NCBI GenBank assembly: GCA_905221605.1
Contig: CAJNDS010002135.1
Coordinates: 1,445,236 to 1,509,235, forward strand
DNA length: 64,000 nucleotides
Direction of reading: 5' to 3'
Source: Symbiodinium natans
Taxonomy: Eukaryota; Sar; Dinophyceae; Suessiales; Symbiodiniaceae
Position numbers and translations under genes: made by a program. This document shows, in pieces, positions 36,768 to 48,603 of this stretch (position 1 is the stretch's first letter; each line of letters begins with the position of its first letter). A model generated the notes under the pieces. That model was not told the origin of the DNA, searched no databases, and saw only the letters and a list, made by a program, of their open reading frames with translations.

Positions 36768-38700
36768 AAAGTAAGTCTTATGGCTGGGGTCTACTGGGTT
36801 TAAGGGGCTGAGGGTTTGGGGTTTAGGGCTTTAGGGGTTTAGGGGTTTAGGGTTTAGGGTTTGGGGTTTAGGGCTAGAAGTGGGACGCATATTCCCTTGT
36901 TCTGGTTTAGGGTTTAAGGTTTCAGGTCCGTGGTCTTAGCTGCGAGATGGCGTTGGCGCAGTAGCAGTGCATTTCAGACCAGGTGCAAAGGCTCTTGGTT
37001 TCAAATGCTTGGCAACAGCAAAAGGAGATGGTTAAACAGATTTCAGGGTCCATAGGTTGTTTTGAAGGGTTTTGGGTTTAGGGTGTAGGTTCTAGGGCTT
37101 AGGGGATAATTTAGGGTTTAGGGCCCAGGGTACTGACTTGAGGGTGTAGCAAGCGCTTTACCTGTTCGCGCAGCAAACCCTAAACCCTAAACCCTACATA
37201 AGCCCTAAACCCTAAACCCTAAACCCTAAACCCTAAACCCTAAACCCTAAACCCTAAACCCTAAACCCTAAACCCTAAACCCTAAACCCTAAACCCTAAA
37301 CCCTAAACCCTAAGCAGCCTTTCCAGACTGAGGGTTCGGGCTCTGAGCCTTAGGGGATCCCAGGGCCTAGGGTGTGCCTGTTTAGGGTTTAGGGTATAGG
37401 GTTTAGGGTTTAGGGTTTGGGGTTTAGGGTTTAGGGTTTAGAGGTTTAGGGTTTGGGGTTGGGGGGTTTAGGGTTTAGAGGTTTAGGGTTTCGGGTTTCG
37501 GGTTTCGGGTTTCGGGTTTGGGTTCAAGAGTTTCGGGTGCCAGGGTTTAGGGGAGATGGGCGGTTCTATCAGAGGGTTGAGAGAGTTAAGCCTTCCCACA
37601 GCTGATGACCCAGTGTGCCAAACGAAGTAAAGCCGCGAGCCATGAACCCGAGTTCAGGCTTTAGGGTATAGGGTTTAGGGTTTTGGGTTTAGGGGGTCCT
37701 CACTCGAAACTCCTCTGACCCGAAGTTACAGGGGTTAATTGGGAATTAGGTTTGTTGTTGTTTGTAAACCCTTGCCTTCTAGCGTTTGTTTTAAAGCGCC
37801 CTCTACCGTGATGTATTCAAACCTCTTCGTTTAAAACCCAATATTTTCGTATAAGATGAGATCCCCCCCCAAAAGGGAAAAGGGAACTACAAGCCAGGGT
37901 CTCGGTATGGCTTGTAGTTTGTATCTTCCTTAACTCAGCAAGCTAAACCCCGCGAAATTCCCAAAACGCGCAGTGAACCCTGAAAGCAATTGAAAACCTC
38001 AACCCGAATTTCCAACCCCTAAGCCCTAAACCCTACACTCTAACCCGCAGCTGGCATGCACCGAAGTGGCCCCCAACCAGGAAGGTCGCTGGTTTCGGCT
38101 TTGCTGCGCTCCTGCACACATGTCGGGAAGAAGCGTGGAGTCTGGGATATTCAGATGCGGAGTCTGGGGGTTAAGATCAAGGTTTAGGGTTTAGCGGTTT
38201 GGGGTTTATAAGGTTTCGGGTTCAGGGTTCAGGGTTAGGGCTCAGGGTTTTGCGTTTAGGGTTTTGTTGGGCCCTGTTTGTTGTATAAAGTCACGTTTGC
38301 CAGGCTATTCAGGACCGTGTGACCCTGTGGGGTTTGGTGGAATCCTCTTTTAAGTCAAACCTTCTCAGTGTGGTAAAAAAACAAAAAGTCGCGTGGAGCC
38401 GTCAAAATCAATTGCCGGGCCTCTCCGCGCTCTTTTAGGCCCATGCAAGCTCATCCTAAACCCTAAACCCTAAACCCTAAAACCGTAGAAATCCCGGGAC
38501 CGTTTGAGGAGGGACAAAAATCAGCTTCGGCTTCTCAGGCTCCAAGGTGATAGTCAGGGAACCCCATAAACATTAGACACGAAGAAGGGATGTTTGGGGG
38601 CCTCAGGGTGCTTGAGGTTGCAGGGTTTAGGGTTTAGGGTTTAGGGTTTAGGGTTCAGGGTTTAGGGTTTAGGGTTTAGGGTTGGTGGGGAAGTTGCCCC
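36768..38700. repeat. heptamer mosaic, no complete gene
   Basis: Arrays at 37175-37314 and 38622-38692, diverged TTTCGGG repeats at 37485-37520, and unique pieces. One piece near 36977-37050 is open (QVQRLLVSNAWQQQKEMVKQ). 37740-38460 is mostly unique, AT/GC mixed sequence without a convincing frame. Confidence 0.75.
37175..37314 (-). repeat. CCCTAAA array (about 19 units)
   Basis: Perfect apart from a CTACATAAGC interruption near its start. Confidence 0.95.
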
Positions 38701-38704
38701 CTTC

Positions 38705-38935
38705 ATGGCATGTTCAAGCTTGGTGGAGAGGCCCGACCGCTCGAGAAGCAAACTGTTCAGGGTCTCCAATCCAAGCGCACACATGGGTTTTGGGATGTGG
38801 GCTTGGCTTCCATACTCAGGACTGCTGAATATCCTGACTAGCTGGGAAAGTCGATATCAGACAAGGTTTGGGGTGTTTAGGGGGTTGTGCATTGAACATG
38901 CAGGGGCCTATAGCCAAGAACAGCAACAAAGCAGA
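38705..38935 (+). other. coding-like unique segment
   Basis: Open on plus for about 75 codons from an ATG at 38705 until it enters the GA microsatellite. It includes MGFGMWAWLPYSGLLNILTS. A second frame is partly open too. A possible exon; unrecognised. Confidence 0.22.
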
Positions 38936-39232
38936 CAGAGAGAGAGAGAGAGAGAGAGTGAGAGTGAGTGAGTGAGAAGAGAGAGAGAGAGAGCGAGAGA
39001 GAGAGAGAGAGAGAGAGACAGGGAGCAAGACACACGGCCAGACACAGCCAGACACGGACAGGCAAAGGCAGGCACAAACAGACACCTACATACACAGATG
39101 CAACACAAACGCAACGCACACACACACACACACCCACACCCACACCCACACCCACACCCACACCCACACCCACACCCACACCCACACCCACACCCACACC
39201 CACACCCACACCCACACCCACGCAGAAGCACA
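38936..39232. repeat. (GA)n and (CACACC)n microsatellites
   Basis: GAGA/GAGT tract to about 39020, intermediate ACAGACAC sequence, then about 100 bp of CACACC. His/Pro and Cys/Gly frames are artefacts. Confidence 0.95.
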
Positions 39233-40246
39233 TGACAAAGAAACAAGAACAGCGAACAACGACTGTAAACGGCTTTCTGCAAGCTCAAAGGACCCTGGAG
39301 ACCAAATGAACCCTAAACCCTAGACCCTAAACAACATTCAAAGGGTGTATGGTTCACATACCTTAAACCCCCTAAACCCCCTCAACCCGCTAAACCCCCT
39401 AAACCCTAAACCCAGTACAGCCTAAACCCCCTAACCCCCCGAAACCATAGAAATATCGTAGTACTCTAGCTCATGGTTGGGATCGTATCAAAAATTTGAA
39501 TTTGTATTACTGGGTAGATGACCCCAATCTTAGGGGTTCATTTGTCCCCAGGAGAAAATGAGGGTCGCCCAGGCGGTCTCTTTGGCTGTGTAATTCGGGC
39601 TTGGGGTTTGGGGTTTAGGGTTTGGGATTTAGGGTTTGGTGTTTAGGGTTTGGGGTTTAGGGTTTAGGGTTTGGGGTTTGGGGTTTAGGGTTTTGTTATC
39701 GCAAAGTGAGGGTTTCCTGTGCCAGCGGAAGCCGCTAACCCTAAGCTCCACCACCCTAAACCCTAAAACCCCAAAACCCCAAAACCCTAAACCCTCCACC
39801 CTGGGAGGAACAGTTGTTGGCCGTCCTCCTTCTCGACCTGCTCTCGTTCCAGCTCCTCCTGCATCCAAAAACTCATAAACCTGAAGCCTTATGCCCTAAA
39901 CCCTAAACTCATGAGGGGTTTAGGGTTTAGGGTTTAGGGTCAAGGGTTTAGGGTTAACCCGAAACCCTAAACCCTAAACCCTAGAACATGTACCTTAACA
40001 GGGCTACAACTACAGTGACCCTCCTTACAGCCCCACTTGCAACTACGAGTGCATTCCCTCGATGCCAAAACCCCCCACTGCCTGCGAGAATAAATCTTGG
40101 GTTTGGGGTTAAACCCCATAAACTCGATAAACCCTATAAACCCGATAAACACTAATAAGCCCTACAAACCCTATCAACCCTAAACCCCGTAAAGCACTTA
40201 TCAAGCCCTCTAAACCCGGAACCGCAACAATCACAAAGACCACGTC

Positions 40247-40444
40247 AGGGGTATAAGGAGGGACCCCTAGAAGGGACCCTTAAATCTTATTCCCCTAGAC
40301 TATATCTATATATATATATACATGCATATATATATATATGTATGTATGTACACACACACACACACCTTATAGAGTCCCTAACAAGCTAAGTAGCCCCTAA
40401 ACAAACCCCAAATAACCCCTAAGGTCCCTTCTAAGGGTCACTAG
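40247..40444. mobile_element. foldback element, GGAGGGACCC family, copy 2
   Basis: The left end GGGTATAAGGAGGGACCCCT and the right-side GGTCCCTTCTAAGGGTC are inverted relatives of 30115-30239. The centre holds a (TA)n/(CA)n tract at about 40300-40365. Confidence 0.45.
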
Positions 40445-40544
40445 GCCCTAAACCCTAAACCCTTAACCCTAACCCTAAACCCTGAACCCTAAACCCTGAA
40501 CCCTTAAGTGAACGTCCCTTCTAGGGTCCCTCCTTTAGTCCCAG

Positions 40545-40604
40545 AGCCCGGCGCAAGTCCTGGAAATCATCGGCCTGGGTGCCCTCCACAAAGGCCTGCG
40601 TGGG
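40545..40604 (+). CDS. 60-bp exon-like fragment, acceptor and donor visible
   Basis: Between TTTAGTCCCAG and GTTTAGGGATTAGGG the 60 bases read exactly 20 codons: SPAQVLEIIGLGALHKGLRG. Both edges have the AG and GT expected of splice sites, and phase is kept. The minus strand is also open (TQAFVEGTQADDFQDLRRAL), so strand is not certain. The product is unknown. Confidence 0.33.
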
Positions 40605-41148
40605 GTTTAGGGATTAGGGTCGGTTTAGGGTTTTAGGGTTTAGGGTTGAGAGACCTGGGGAACGAAATGAAGCCCATTTCAAAGGGCTCCCGGGCCTAAA
40701 TCCCAAACCCTAAACCCTGTCTATCATGTGCCTGAAGGTTCATTCAGGGTTCTGGGTTTCTAGGGTCTACCCTGAACCCTGAACACCGAACCCTGTTTAT
40801 CATATACCTCACTGTTCATTCTGTGCACAAAGGAGGGCTTATTGCCGCATCCGGGCTTCCTTTGTATAGGTACTAAACCCTAAACCTTAAATATCCTAAA
40901 CCTTAAACCCCTAGGTGTTCTGACGTCACATATCGGCCCCCATACGTGGAACAGCAGCACAACCCTAAACCCGAAACTTTAAACCCTAAACCCGACACCC
41001 TATACCATAAACCCTTGGCGCAAAGTAAACTCAGCCTTCAGGACCCATTGAACACACGAATTGGTCCCAAAAACCGCCGAGACCCTCAGCCCTTCAAGCC
41101 CTAAGCGTTCCAACACAACCCCAGGACACGGTTGGGTCTTGACATGTT

Positions 41149-41720
41149 TTGACTCATGACTCCCAGTCGCGAAAGATGGGCTCCCCTAAAGATGGGGAGT
41201 GTTCTGACTGTGCAGGTGAGCGCGGGTTAGAAGGCTTAGGGTCTCATTGGGAAGGATGCTTGAAGGCTCTCAACCAGAACCCGGTTCAACCCCCCCTACC
41301 GCCCCAAAGCTACCTAGCAGCTTTTTGTCGGACTCAGATTTCTGCTCATGTGCCAGCGCGACTGTCCGACTGCTGACGGTCCATCGTGAACTATGTATCT
41401 TCCTCCACGGGCTGCTTTCATCATAAGGAAGCAGAGGGGGGGGGGGGGCGGTGGGGGCCCCCACGTTCCCTCACGAAGGCGAAGTTGGGGGAAGATGGGC
41501 CCAAACGACCCCCCCCGCCCCCCCGCTCTGCCTCCTTACGAACTCAGTGACTTCCGCAATGGTTACGAAAAGTCCTGTGTTTGCTTTGGCAGGGAAGCAG
41601 AAGGACAACTCAGCACCCCTGTGTGCAGGATCACATGTCACATGTGTTTACTGGGAACCCCCAGGGAGACGACTGTTTAGAGAACCTCATAAACTCCTGA
41701 TCCCCCCGCAAAGCGGGCCA
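41149..41720 (+). other. unique segment with weak open frames
   Basis: Heptamer-free. Plus 41149-41376 is open (75 codons, includes GECSDCAGERGLEGLGSHWE). G- and C-runs at 41430-41530 interrupt. 41550-41700 also reads openly with several cysteines. Possibly decayed gene sequence; no family recognised. Confidence 0.22.
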
Positions 41721-41909
41721 TGACCCGCCATGACACCCTGAATGCCCTAATGGATCACAATGGGACTCACCGCTGAAGGCGCAAGGGCATTGAGCTTCGA
41801 TGTCTTCGGGAGAAGAAGAAACACAGTGTCACCCGCAAAAACACCACGGACGACAGGGGGGAGAGAGAGAGAGAAACGCTCGTAAACCCTGAACCCTAAG
41901 CCCTAAAAC

Positions 41910-42180
41910 CTACATCCACCAATGAACCACAGGGGGAGAAGGGTAAACCCGAAACCTTAACCGCTTTAACCCTGAACCGTAAACCCAGCACGAACCACAG
42001 GGCGGAGAGGGAAAACCCTAAACCTACCATTACCCCAAACCTTGAACTCTAAACTCTAAACTCTAAACCCAACCTTAAACCCTAAACCAATGAACCACAG
42101 ACCAAGAACCATGGGGAGGGGGGGGGGGGGAACCCAAAACCCACCATGAACCACAAGGGGGCTGGGGGAGGGGGGAGGGG
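41910..42180. repeat. GAACCACAGGGGG repeats with heptamer-like linkers
   Basis: Four copies of (C/A)AACCACAGG-type motifs about 60-80 bp apart, joined by decayed CCCTAAA sequence and G-runs. They resemble the blocks on both sides of the retrotransposon. Confidence 0.7.
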
Positions 42181-42560
42181 GGATTACCAAGCGGGGGAGG
42201 GGGGGGGGCTGCGGCTATGCTGGCTCTTCTATAGCCCTTACAATGCTCTAAAGACCTGTTAAGGGAACTGCCCGGAGACCCTAACCCCTCACCCCTATTT
42301 GCTATTTGCGAAGCGCCCCTGCACCGCATCTAGTCACTGCTGGTCCAGCAAACTGCTAGATGACCCGAATTGCCGATTTAGCGGTATTTGGGTTGGTTAT
42401 CATACTAACATGACGGTTTATACCCAGGAGGCACATGCTACAGTTCTGTAGGGGTTAGAAGAGGAATAAGCTGTAAGTTGTATCTTGGGAGTCCTGCATT
42501 CAACCCTAAACCTCCGCTAAAAAAATGTTGTTGTCTGTGGGCACGGAACTACGCAAGTCA
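42181..42560. other. unique sequence, nothing recognised
   Basis: G-rich start, then ordinary sequence without a convincing frame or repeat. Confidence 0.5.
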
Positions 42561-42564
42561 GGAC

Positions 42565-43158
42565 GAACCCTAAACCCTAAACCCTAAACCCTAAGTCCTA
42601 AACCCTAAACCCTAAACCCTAAACCCTAAACCCTAAACCTCACAAATCTCCTGCTTCCCTGCAGCGACAGCCCGGCAGGAATCGAGGCAAGCTGTGGCTC
42701 CAGTGACTCTGCTTGGTGTTAGGCTACATGTAGGATTCAGGGTTTAGGGCTTAGGGATTTGTACGGTTTAGGGTTTAGGGTTTAGGGTTTAGGGTTTAGG
42801 GTTTAGGGTTTAGGGTTTAGGGTTTAGGGTTTAGGGTTTAGGGTTTAGGGTTTAGGGTTTAGGGTTTAGAAGGCTTATTGCAACATGTTCGGGCTGACAG
42901 CGCTCTACTCGGGCTGAGAGTTCGAAGTCACTCTTCAGGGTGAAGGCTTCGACCCTAAACCCTAAACCCTAAACCCTAAACCCTAAACCCTAAACCCTAA
43001 ACCCTAAACCCTAAACCCTAAACCCTAAACCCTAAACCCTAAACCCTAAACCCTAACCTAAACCCTAAACCCTAAACCCTAAACCCTAAACCCTAAACCC
43101 TAAACCCTAAACCCTAAACCCTAAACCCTAAACCCTAAACCCTAAACCCTAAACCCTA
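42565..43158. repeat. three large heptamer arrays
   Basis: CCCTAAA (42565-42640), TTTAGGG (42766-42868) and CCCTAAA (42952-43158, about 29 units), separated by unique pieces of ~120 and ~84 bp. The piece between the last two lies between inward-facing arrays. Confidence 0.95.
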
Positions 43159-43249
43159 CCCGACCCAGAACCCCAAACCCTAAAAAGGCAAACCCCAAAC
43201 CCCGAAACCTGGGCGAGCCCTGAACAACTGCTAGGGTCTGGGGTGTGGG

Positions 43250-44515
43250 TTTAAGGTTTAGGGTTTAGGGTTTAGGGTTTAGGGTTTTAGGGTTTTAGGT
43301 TTTAGGGTTTTAGGGTTTAGGGTATTTTAGGGCTTAGGGTTTAGGGTCTAGGGTTTAGGGTTTAGGCTAGCTCTACCAGGCTATATACATCTTGTAAAGA
43401 AGAGAGCGGAGCCTGGCTGAATTGCCACAAAGAGCATGAGCCCATGTGGGAACCCCAGGAAGCATGGAAAACAGTAGGAACATGACTAGATCTGGGAATT
43501 AGGGTTTAGGGTCCGGTTTAGGGTTTAGGGTTTAGGGTTTAGGGTTTAGGGTTTAGGGGTGCCCTTTTTGGCGTAAAGGGGCTGATAAGGGAAGGTCAAC
43601 CCCAAAGAAAGGGAACAAGAGCCTAGTCTGGGTCCTAGAGATTTTACATGGTCCTGATATTCCTACTATATGCCTGACAAATCTCCTGAGGTTCCCTGAT
43701 TGGGCTTCGACGGCTTTCTGCTCGTGAGGTCGGCACGCGTCCTGACAACCCTAAACGGCTTTGATCCTGCAACCCCTAAACGCCCAAAACTCTGGAGCCT
43801 CAGCCCCGAAACCCAAAATCCTAGCCCTAAAAAAACGCAAAACCCCCAAACTGGAGCGAGCCGCTGCGAGCGATATACCGTGCGGCGTCAGCGCGCGGCG
43901 AGCCCGAGCAGGCGTGAGCATTGCGAGGGCGAGGGGTCGGAGCGTGCGATGAGCGCGGCCCACGTGTGGAAAGGTCGAACCCGCGTGCTAGAATCAGGCT
44001 GGTGAGTCAGGCTTCTGCATCCTGTGGTTTAGGACTAAGATTTGGAAATCCGGGTGCCCGGGTGACCAGGTCCAAAAACGGAGGGTGCAGAATTATGTTA
44101 CTTCGAACATCCCCACCCTCTCTTGGTAGAGATACTCTGGGGTTGGGCATTCCAGAAACACTCTGGGGCTGGGCACTCCAGGGACAATCTGGGTTGGGCA
44201 CTTCAGGGAGACTCTGAGAGACACTTTGGGGTTGGGCACTCCAGGGATGAGCAAGAGGTAGACCGGGCGAGGAGAAGAGCTCCGGACGAGGAGAAGAGTT
44301 CCGGGCGAGGAGAAGAGTTGAGGTTAAAATCTAACAACTCCACACCGAGGGTGGGGAACAAGCTATCTCAACCATAGGATTCAGGATCAGGACTTCGGAT
44401 TAGGATCTAGGATTAGGATTCAGGATTTGGGGTTTAGGATTTGAATTTAGGTTTTGGGGTTTAGGAGGGATTTGGGGTTCAGGGGCCTCTCCGTGGCCTC
44501 TTAACTGCCTCCTTA
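43250..44515. repeat. TTTAGGG arrays and unique sequence
   Basis: Arrays at 43250-43376 and 43500-43560. The piece between them reads AWLNCHKEHEPMWEPQEAWK on plus. 43690-44120 is GC-rich and unique with overlapping open frames, none recognised. 44395-44475 is TTAGGATT-rich. Confidence 0.7.
44120..44255. repeat. GGGGTTGGGCACTCCAGGGA tandem, about four copies
   Basis: Imperfect ~30-bp units (ACTCTGGGG(T/C)TGGGCA(C/T)TCCAG). The same motif appears near 585-610 and 711-790, over 43 kb away. Confidence 0.8.
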
Positions 44516-44519
44516 CACC

Positions 44520-44720
44520 CTAAACCTAAACCCTAAACCCTAAACCCTGAACCCTGAACCCTGAACCCTAAACCTGAACCCTGAACCCTGAACCCTGAAC
44601 CCTGAACCCTGAACCCTGAACCCTGAACCCTGAACCCTGAAACCCTAAACCCTGAACCCTGAACCCTGAACCCTGAACCCCAAACCCCTAAACCCAAAAC
44701 CCTAAACCCTAAACCCTAAC
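44520..44720 (-). repeat. CCCTGAA variant heptamer array
   Basis: Unlike other arrays, most units from about 44543 to 44690 are CCCTGAA (TTCAGGG). This shows local expansion of a mutated heptamer by recombination or slippage rather than by telomerase. Confidence 0.9.
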
Positions 44721-45065
44721 CCCAACGATGCCTAAGCAAGCGCCTGAAACCTCCGAGGGCCATCGGCCCTCAAGAGCTTCCAAGACGTTTCAAGGCATTC
44801 GGGGCAAAGATCATGTGATGAACCCTAAACCCTAAACCCTAAACCCTAAACCCTACCCTAAACCCTAAATCCTAAACCCTAAACCCTAAACCCTAAACCC
44901 TGAACCCATGAGTCCATGCGTTGAGGGACGGATGGAACCCCTATGGAGTGACGCCAGGGGTCGTCGAGTGGCAGTTGCTGGGGGCTACTTCGGTATGCCT
45001 AGGGTATATGTGGGGATTCTCAAACCCTAAACCCCTAGGGCCCCTTCTGGGGTTAGTATTCTCAG

Positions 45066-45303
45066 GCGGCCCCTACGACTGAGGGTGCCGAAGAAGGGCC
45101 TGAATTTAGAGAACTCACCCTGTGGATGTACACAGGGCTCGATGGGGAGTCTCTCATAAGCGTGCCGACCCCGGAATTGTCCGGAAAGGACCAAGACCCC
45201 GGCCGGTTTACTGTCGTAGGCAGTGGGGAGCAAAATCGAACAGCAGCAAGAATCACAACTCCTAGAAGCCCCAAGAATCTGCGAAACCTAGGCCGAAGAA
45301 CCC
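45066..45303 (+). CDS. long exon-like fragment, unknown product
   Basis: Directly after GTTAGTATTCTCAG the plus strand stays open for about 79 codons until the heptamers. It reads as ordinary soluble protein, with an acidic start (TTEGAEEGPEFRELTLWMYT), a middle rich in Gly/Asp/Pro and a basic end (PRSPKNLRNLGRR). The minus strand is open in places but its composition is less natural. This is the longest and most convincing coding-like stretch in the mosaic. No domain is recognised and no adjoining exon is identified. Confidence 0.4.
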
Positions 45304-45564
45304 TAAACCTTAAACCCTAAACCCTTATAGGGCCCTTATATAAGTTTGGCTGACTTCTGAACCCTCCCAAAAGCTCAACTTTTAGGCTCCTTTTTGTAGT
45401 TTCTACCCGAAAGTTAAAGTCCCAAGAGCCAGCCAGAAGAAAACCAAGGAAGGGAGGGCGGTTCGGGGGGGGGGGGGGGGTTCCGAATGGCGGGGCGGGG
45501 GTATGTACCCACTAAGCCTGGCCCTCAACCTCATAAGGAGCTTAAAGGGCCTTCAGGGGTTTAA

Positions 45565-45678
45565 CTTGGTAGCCCAGTGGTGCCCTGTTACCCTTCTTTT
45601 GGTTCTGGGTTCCCTCTTAAAGCAACCCGCCCAAAAAAGAGTGCCCCTTATGATAATATGGTTACTGGGCTACCCAGG
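45565..45678. mobile_element. foldback element, TGGTAGCCCAGT family, copy 2
   Basis: CTTGGTAGCCCAGTGGTGCC on the left pairs with GGTTACTGGGCTACCCAGG on the right. The interior GGGCAC...AAAAAAGAGTGCCC also pairs. Confidence 0.65.
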
Positions 45679-46470
45679 TTTAGACGGGTTTGAAGGGTTT
45701 GGGCTTCATGAAGGGTAGGTACCGAACCGCGGGCTACATACCCCGTATGAAACCCCCCTCCCTTAAGAACACCGTAAGATTTACTCCACATGCCAACGCG
45801 CCTTGGAGAGAGACAAGGCTTTCGCTTTCTGTGCAAAACCGCTCCGCGTCAAACACGACTAGAGATGCTCGCAAAATCGGCAACCAAGCCTACATTTAAC
45901 AACATAAGTTGGGATGTTCCCTATACATCCCAACATAAAAACCCCAAAGGGCAAACCGTAACTTCCCAACCCGAGAAAAAACTCAACGTGACCGGGCGCG
46001 ACTTGAGGAAGTACACTGTGTGGCCATGCAGAAACCTTGGATGAGCATATCAACCCCAAAATTCGGGTCACACACACTTTGGGATGTTCCCCCTAAAACT
46101 AACAGTCCTTAATCGGGATTATATGAAGCACTGTAAGTATAGGGGGGAACATCCCAATATAAACCCCATAGCGCTCCTAAACCCCCAGCCCTACTTAAAG
46201 CCGGCTCAAATATTCGGACGTCGGCCGCTTTTTGTGATCATTTCGTCCCGTAAGCTGGCAACGATGGGGTGCTTGACGGATTATTTGGTACAGAAGCTAC
46301 AGCTAGGGTTTTAAGTACCCTGATGAAGGTTAGATACGTAGCTATAGAGCAATTATCCTGCTTGTAGCACTACTTGTCACCAACAGTTCAACCCAAAGAG
46401 CCCTATACTCATAACTCATGACTACCTCAAAGGGCGGATAAAGCGCCGGGCTTTTGGACCCAAAACCCCC
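45679..46470. other. unique sequence with a hairpin element
   Basis: No heptamer array for about 800 bp. Contains the 46078 foldback and a short related hairpin GGGATGTTCCCTATACATCCC at 45911-45931. Open frames (for example plus 45790-46044) are unrecognised. Confidence 0.5.
46078..46158. mobile_element. foldback element, TTGGGATGTTCCCCC ends
   Basis: TTTGGGATGTTCCCCC and GGGGGGAACATCCCAA are near-perfect inverted ends around about 50 bp. A MITE-like miniature; a related short hairpin lies at 45911-45931. Confidence 0.6.
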
Positions 46471-46471
46471 C

Positions 46472-46700
46472 TAAACCCTAAACCCTAAACCCTAAACCCT
46501 AAACCCTAAACCCTAAACCCTAAACCCTAAACCCTAAACCCTAAACCCTAAACCCTAAACCCTAAACCCTAAACCCTAAACCCTAAACCCTAAACCCTAA
46601 ACCCTAAACCTAACCCTAAACCCTAAACCCTAAACCCTAAACCCTAAACCCTAAACCCTAAACCCTAAACCCTAAACCCTAAACCCTAAACCCTAAACCC
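46472..46700 (-). repeat. CCCTAAA array (about 33 units)
   Basis: 229 bp, almost perfect, with one 6-bp unit (CCTAAC). Its right neighbour, read on minus, is FAWLEMLKNLGAEG and then meets GTTTAGGG. Confidence 0.97.
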
Positions 46701-48600
46701 TCCCCTTCAGCGCCCAGGTTCTTGAGCATCTCCAGCCATGCAAACCAGCAACTGCCGGTTGCCGCAGGGGTGGAGCGCATCCAAGGTTCCTAAAGCCCTA
46801 CTCTCGGCTCCCCCCCCCAAGGCTTAGGGCTTAGGGCTTAGGGGTTAGGGTTTAGGGTTTAGGGTTTAGGGTTCCGAAACCCCTAAAAAAACAAAACCCC
46901 TAAGCCCTCAGCCCGAAGCCTAAAGGACCCTAAGCCCCCACACCCCCCAAAACCCGAGACCCCAAAGCCCCCCTCAAGCTCCCAATGCCTTGGGCGGGAC
47001 AAGGAGACTCTTTGTCTCAGATTCCTAGAACAGGGTTTAGGGTAAAGGGTTAGGGTTAAGGTTTAAGGGTTCAGGGTTTAGGGCTTAGGGCTTGGGGTCC
47101 CCGAAGTATACCCCACGATACGGTCAGAATTCAAGCAACCGCTTCTTTCCCACTGATGCTCTGCTGCACCCTGCACGGAGCTTCGGCATATAGGGTTGAG
47201 GGGCAACGGTCCCTCAACCCTAGACCCAAAGTACTAACTTCATAAACGAGGGCGCCTCCCGTTTTTGCGCCTCCTCTCTTTGCGCCTCCGAGCGTGCGAA
47301 AAAAGGAAAAAGCACGTTGCATGCCCTTCGGAAACACCAACCGCTACGTCCGTACACGCCCAACCCCCGAAACCCAGAGCCCTACACGTCTTCCTCCCGC
47401 CTTCCCACACTAAATACTGAATCGCCCTTTGCGATTTGTTGTTTTTCACCGAGGCCAGGCCACGGACCCGAAATCCCGAGCCTACCCTGTAGACGACCTA
47501 AACCTAAATCCAAGGCCCTGATAGGGGACCTAAGCCCTCCACAAACCCCCCCCCACCCCCCCCCCTCCCCCCCCCCCCAAAAAAATAAGATCCCTAAACC
47601 CTAAACCCCTACACCCTAAGCCCTAAATCCTAAACCCTAAACCCTAAACCCATAAATAAAAGGCGGACAGTCTTGCAACGTGAGAGAAGTGGCTCATAAG
47701 CAGCTGGAGCTGGCGAGGGCCAGCCCGAATTGACGAAGCAGCAGAGGGACATAGGGCTGAAGTAGGGTTTAGGGTTTAGGGTTTAGGGTTTAGGGTTTAG
47801 GGTTTAGGGTTTAGGGTTTAGCCCTAAAAAGCTTGCAAACCTTAGGCCCTCAGCCATATCCCTCAGCCCTATAAGTCCTAAGTCCTTTAAGTCCCCCCTC
47901 ATCACCTCCAACAAACCCCTGAGGCCCTAAGCCCGAAGCCTTCAAACCTGCGATGATCCTGTTACTCCAGCAATTACCAGAAATACAAGACACTAAACCC
48001 TAAACCCGAGGAAACCCCATGAACCACGTAAGGAATTCTTCCCAGGGGCTATTAAAGGACAAGGAGACCACCCCCCCCCCCCCCCCCCCCCCTCTTAGGG
48101 CCCAAAGGGCTTGGGGCTTAGGGTTATAGGGTTATAGGGTGATAAGGTTTAGGGTTTAGGGATCCGAAACCATGAACCCGGCAAAGCCGATCAAGGGGGC
48201 CATGAACGTACGTGCCACACCACGACGCACGTCTCGCACGATGGTGCTCGCACAGTAGTGGCGCCAAACCTATAAAAGCCCTAAACTCGTAAACTCTCGA
48301 TCCCTAACCGCTACATCCCTAAACCCTCATTCCCTGAACCCTGAGCGGGCTTCATGGTTCAGGGCGTTGGGTTTTTTAGGGCATAGGGCTTCGGTTTTGG
48401 GGTTTGGGGTTTAGGTTTTAGGGGTTAGGGTTTAGGGGTTAGGGGTTAGGGGTTGGAGTTTAGGGGATTGGGTGTAGGGATTGGGTCAATGACTAGGTAC
48501 CCTGGTCACCGGTCATGCCGTACCTCGGAACCCGATAAGGCCTAAGCTCCAAACGCCAGGCGTGGAAATATGGCATATGGCTTCCGAGATAAGGTTTGGG
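46701..48600. repeat. heptamer mosaic, no complete gene
   Basis: A TTTAGGG array at 47763-47820 flips directly into CCCTAAAAAG (head-to-head at 47815-47829). C-runs with A-runs lie at 47548-47586 and a C-run at 48070-48091. 47100-47460 is GC-balanced unique sequence with short frames. Confidence 0.75.
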
Positions 48601-48603
48601 GTT

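Larger units (their letters stand above)
39300..41140. repeat. heptamer mosaic with foldback element
   Basis: Short arrays both ways, a head-to-head junction at about 39947-39960 (GGGTTTAGGGTTAACCC), and two occurrences of the GGTTCATTTGGTCC-type motif (39298-39315 inverted, 39532-39551). Apart from the fragment at 40545 no gene is seen. Confidence 0.75.
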
